From contig JBFGCT010000049.1 in NCBI GenBank assembly GCA_041581055.1, forward strand, positions 1 through 23,773: a DNA stretch of 23,773 nucleotides, given 5' to 3'. Below are positions 21,260 through 23,773 of the stretch, piece after piece; positions within the stretch are counted from its first letter, which is position 1, and each line of letters opens with the position of its first letter. The notes beneath the pieces are model-generated. The model was not told the origin of the DNA. It searched no databases and saw nothing but the letters and a program-made list of their open reading frames with translations. The stretch comes from JBFGCT01 sp041581055. Its GTDB lineage: Bacteria; Actinomycetota; Acidimicrobiia; Acidimicrobiales; Ilumatobacteraceae. Both the position numbers and the translations under genes were made by a program.

Positions 21260-21293
21260 CCCGGGGGCGGGGCAGACGAGCCCTGCCCCCGGG
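21260..21293 (+). terminator. Strong GC-rich hairpin between DUF4331 and TPR genes
   Basis: Arms 21260-21272 and 21281-21293 form a 13-bp stem (outer 9 bp perfect, CCCGGGGGC/GCCCCCGGG, then one G-T pair and three G-C pairs) with the 8-nt loop CAGACGAG. It starts 12 nt after the DUF4331 stop. No T-tract follows, so it may terminate partially or stabilise the upstream mRNA's 3' end. Confidence 0.6.
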
Positions 21294-21345
21294 CGACCGT
21301 CGGCCGACGACCGCGCCGGCCGACACGAGTGCGAAGGAGCAAGAC

Positions 21346-22677
21346 GTGAACGCGAAGACGATTGCCACCGGCGGGCTGACCGCCGGGCTGCTGCTGGGCG
21401 CGTGGGGCATCGTGCAGGACGACACCGGCGCAGAGCCGGTCGCGAGCGAGATCGGCGCGTTGACATCCGACGAACCGCTCGACGGGATCAAGCCGATCGA
21501 GGAGGTGGTCTCGTTCTGGCGGACGCGGGCGGATGCCTCGCCGAATGGCTTCCTCGACCGGACCCAACTGGGGATCGCGCTCGCCGCGTTGGCCCGCGAC
21601 ACCGCCGACCTGGCGCGCTTCGAGGAGTCCGAGCAGGTGTTGCGGGAGGCGCTCGCCGCCAGCCCGCGCCATCTCACCACACAGCTGGCGCTGGCGCAGA
21701 CGCTGCACTCCCAGCACGAGTTCGCCGAGGCGCGCTCGATCGCCGAGGGCGTCTGGCGGCGCGAGCCGACCTCGGCCGGGGCGCTCGCCCTGCTCGGCGA
21801 CGTCGGCCTGGAGACCGGCGACTACGCCGCCGCCGAGGACTGGTACGACCGCCTCGCCGCGCTGGAGCGCAGCGCGCCGGTGGTCAGCCGGCAGTCCCGG
21901 CTGGCGTACGAGGCCGGCCGGCCCGACGACGCGGTGCGGCTGGCGACCGAAGCGCTCGCCCTCTCCGAGGACGTTCCGCTGCGGGCGGCCGAGCGGTCCT
22001 TCTACCACTTCCAGCTCGGTCATTTCCGCTTCCGCACCGGCGACGTCGAGGGCGCGATCGAAGCGCTCGAGACGGCGCTCGCGTTCGATCCCGACAGCCC
22101 CCGTGCCCTCGAGTCGCTCGCCTTCGTCGCCGCCAGCGCCGGTGATCGCGAGCGGGCCGAGGCGCTGTACGTGCAGCTGCTCGACTCGGGCCCGGCCGCC
22201 GACCTCCACGGCTCGTACGCCGACCTGCTCCGCGCCCGCGGCGCCGATGCCGATGCCGACGAGCAGGAACGTCTCGGCCGTGCGCTGGCCGCCGAGACGA
22301 TCGACGGGTTTCCGGCCGAGCGTCGCCACCTCGCCGCCTTCTACACGACCCGGGACCCCGCCATCGCCGTCGACCTCGCCGAGGCCGACCTGGCGCAGCG
22401 GGCCGACGTCGGCGCGCACGACACGCTGGCCTGGGCGCTCTACCACGCGGGCCGGTTCGACGAGGCCGACGCCCGCATGGCGCAGGCGCTGGCGGCGGGC
22501 GCCGTCGACGCCGAACTGCTGTACCACGCCGGCGCGATCGCCCTTGCGGTCGGCGACCAAGACCAGGCCGAGGAGATGCTCGCCGAGGCGCTGGCCGTCA
22601 ACCCGCGGTTCCACCCCTTCGACGCCGATCACGCGGTGCGACTGTTGGCCGAGGTGCGTGCCGAGCTCGACCGCTGA
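21346..22677 (+). CDS. TPR-repeat protein associated with DUF4331
   Basis: A 443-residue protein from GTG 21346, with GAAGGAG 6 nt upstream. A short hydrophobic N-terminus (TIATGGLTAGLLLGAWGIV) suggests export or a membrane anchor. Multiple tetratricopeptide repeats follow: FEESEQVLREALAASPRHLT, FAEARSIAEGVWRREPTSAG, YAAAEDWYDRLAAL, DVEGAIEALETALAFDPDSP, RFDEADARMAQALAAGAVDA and QAEEMLAEALAVNPRF, each with the W/L-G-Y/A-F-A-P spacing. TPR arrays scaffold protein-protein contacts; the likely client is the DUF4331 protein encoded just upstream (inference from adjacency). No catalytic motif. Convergent with the VWA gene. Confidence 0.87.
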   Translation: MNAKTIATGGLTAGLLLGAWGIVQDDTGAEPVASEIGALTSDEPLDGIKPIEEVVSFWRTRADASPNGFLDRTQLGIALAALARDTADLARFEESEQVLREALAASPRHLTTQLALAQTLHSQHEFAEARSIAEGVWRREPTSAGALALLGDVGLETGDYAAAEDWYDRLAALERSAPVVSRQSRLAYEAGRPDDAVRLATEALALSEDVPLRAAERSFYHFQLGHFRFRTGDVEGAIEALETALAFDPDSPRALESLAFVAASAGDRERAEALYVQLLDSGPAADLHGSYADLLRARGADADADEQERLGRALAAETIDGFPAERRHLAAFYTTRDPAIAVDLAEADLAQRADVGAHDTLAWALYHAGRFDEADARMAQALAAGAVDAELLYHAGAIALAVGDQDQAEEMLAEALAVNPRFHPFDADHAVRLLAEVRAELDR

Positions 22678-22688
22678 CGACAACAGCC

Positions 22689-22717
22689 GGCCGTCCCGCT
22701 CGGACGGGCGGACGGCC
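22689..22717. terminator. Inverted repeat between convergent TPR and VWA genes
   Basis: GGCCGTCC (22689-22696) and GGACGGCC (22710-22717) form a perfect 8-bp stem; an alternative inner stem pairs CCGTCC (22691-22696) with GGACGG (22702-22707). It sits in the 57-bp gap between two converging genes, the expected place for a bidirectional terminator. No T-tract. Confidence 0.5.
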
Positions 22718-22734
22718 CAGCGCGACGTCGGCGA

Positions 22735-23773
22735 TCAGGCGGCGCTGATGGCGCGGATGACGGCATGCATCGACCGGGCATTGTGGCCGGCGAGGAAGTC
22801 GTCGCAGTGCGGGAGCGCGGCCCCCATGCCGCCCGTGGCGGGCTCGAACTCCGCCGCCCCGGCGCGGGGGTTGACCCAGACGACCCGGTGGGCGAGCCGG
22901 CCGAGGCGGCGCATCACCCGCGCCAGCCGGTCCGGGTCGTCGGCGTCCCACCCGTCGGAGAAGATGACGACGACCGCACCCCGGACCGCGGTGTTCCAGA
23001 GCCGGTGGTGCAGCAGCTCCTGCAGGCTGCTCGCCAGTCGCGTCCCCGAGAACCGGTCGCCGACCGTGTCGGTGACCCGGTCGATCGCCTCCTCCGCCGA
23101 GCGCAGCCGCACCGCCGGGGTGATCCGGCTGAGGGTCGTGGCCACTGCGAACACCTCAGCGCGGTGCTCGACGGCGAGCGGCCGGATGAGGTGGAGGTAG
23201 GCCCGGGCGTACGCCTCCATCGAGCCGCTGACGTCGAGCACGACCACGACGTTGCGCGGCCGCCGGCGCGGGCGGGTGTGGACGAGCGTGAGCACCTCGC
23301 CGCCGGTGTCCAGCGCGTCGCGCAGCGACCGGCGCAGCGCGATCGGCCCGCCGTGGGCCCGGGTCAGTCGCCGCCGACGGGAGCGGCGCTCGGGCCACTC
23401 GTGGACGGCGGCCTCGAGCAGCCGGCCGACCCGCAGCAGCTCGTCGTCGTCGAGGCGGTCGAAGGGGCGGTCGAGCTCGTCCGCCACGGCCGACGGACGC
23501 AGCTCGGGTATCGCCGCTGTGTCGTCCGGCTCGCGCTGCTCCACGTCGTCGGGCATCGACGGGTCGGCCACCGACGCCAAGGTCGTCCACGGCACGCCAC
23601 CGGTCGTCGACGGGGCGTTCGGCGCGCTGCGGCGGAGGCCGAGCAGCACGTCGTCGGACGACGGGTCGTGCCGCCTCCCGCGCCATTCCGGGTCGCTTCC
23701 CCGGTCAACGCCGAACACCGCGTCGAAGACGGCGTCGAACACGGCAAGCTGGCTGCGATCGCGCACGAGGCCG
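22735..23773 (-). CDS. VWA domain (CoxE-like) protein, 5' truncated by window edge
   Basis: The frame is open to the window end (GLVRDRSQLAVFDAVFDAVF reads as an internal segment of CoxE-like proteins), so the start lies outside; the GTG at 23766 is probably not the true start. Residues visible: a helical N-terminal region with an acidic, poorly conserved linker, an Arg-rich segment (PERRSRRRRLTRAH), then a von Willebrand A domain with an intact MIDAS metal site: DVSGSMEAY (DxSxS), SGTRLASSL (Thr) and FSDGWDADD (Asp). CoxE-type VWA proteins act with a MoxR-type AAA ATPase (CoxD) in metal insertion or maturation of molybdenum hydroxylases such as CO dehydrogenase, and in other complexes. Such an ATPase would be expected just upstream, outside the window. 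Confidence 0.87.
   Translation of the reverse strand, partial: GLVRDRSQLAVFDAVFDAVFGVDRGSDPEWRGRRHDPSSDDVLLGLRRSAPNAPSTTGGVPWTTLASVADPSMPDDVEQREPDDTAAIPELRPSAVADELDRPFDRLDDDELLRVGRLLEAAVHEWPERRSRRRRLTRAHGGPIALRRSLRDALDTGGEVLTLVHTRPRRRPRNVVVVLDVSGSMEAYARAYLHLIRPLAVEHRAEVFAVATTLSRITPAVRLRSAEEAIDRVTDTVGDRFSGTRLASSLQELLHHRLWNTAVRGAVVVIFSDGWDADDPDRLARVMRRLGRLAHRVVWVNPRAGAAEFEPATGGMGAALPHCDDFLAGHNARSMHAVIRAISAA

Noticed and set aside
1..23773. tRNA, rRNA, CRISPR array, insertion sequence or prophage
   Set aside because: No cloverleaf-like gene, regularly spaced repeats, transposase, integrase or terminal inverted repeats were recognised by reading; small ncRNAs cannot be excluded.

Overview
The window is about 70% G+C or higher, with strongly G/C-ending codons and many GTG starts. 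It carries deazaflavin/F420-type oxidoreductases, an HbhA/phasin-like protein paired with an XRE regulator, and a cell-surface domain common in secreted proteins of marine and soil actinobacteria. This points to an actinobacterium, most likely of class Acidimicrobiia; the placement is an inference from gene content.

Layout. (a) 1-2637: the 3' part of a corrinoid-protein reductive activator (RACo/DUF4445 type), then a non-pyrrolysine MttB-family corrinoid methyltransferase behind a promoter with two palindromic operator candidates. (b) 2466-3827(-): a Bcr/CflA-type MFS exporter whose reading frame runs antisense into the mttB 3' end. (c) 3896-4900(+): a thioredoxin-fold protein interrupted by one in-frame TGA exactly at the redox-active cysteine, followed by a SECIS-like hairpin. 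(d) 4926-5687: uridine phosphorylase. (e) 5697-6567(-): HbhA/phasin-like protein and XRE regulator behind a near-consensus promoter. (f) 6704-8123(-): LLM-class flavin oxidoreductase and Ddn-like deazaflavin protein. (g) 8189-9280(+): an AhpD-like protein with a second in-frame TGA, at the second cysteine of its CxxC motif, again followed by a hairpin. (h) 9309-12292(-): a tight operon of DUF2237 protein, ABC ATPase with degenerate catalytic motifs, isochorismatase-family hydrolase and DDAH-like hydrolase. (i) 12395-15230: an intact succinate-semialdehyde dehydrogenase flanked by gene remnants (AAA ATPase 5' end fused to a TPR gene, a truncated aldo/keto reductase, an internally deleted TauD-type dioxygenase). 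(j) 15253-17934(-): Tat-exported surface protein, CutA, GAF-SpoIIE phosphatase. (k) 18054-22677(+): small membrane protein, beta-propeller-like lipoprotein, DUF4331 protein, TPR protein. (l) 22735-end(-): CoxE-like VWA protein, 5' truncated.

Main result: two independent selenoprotein candidates lie within 5 kb of each other, in two unrelated redox families. In both, UGA replaces the expected catalytic Cys, the frame and family homology continue past it, and a strong hairpin begins 5-14 nt downstream. Ordinary gene calling would split both genes. No selA, selB, selC or selD is in the window, so the decoding machinery must be sought elsewhere in the genome. The recurring TANNNT box 5-8 nt before start codons suggests that leaderless transcription is common here.
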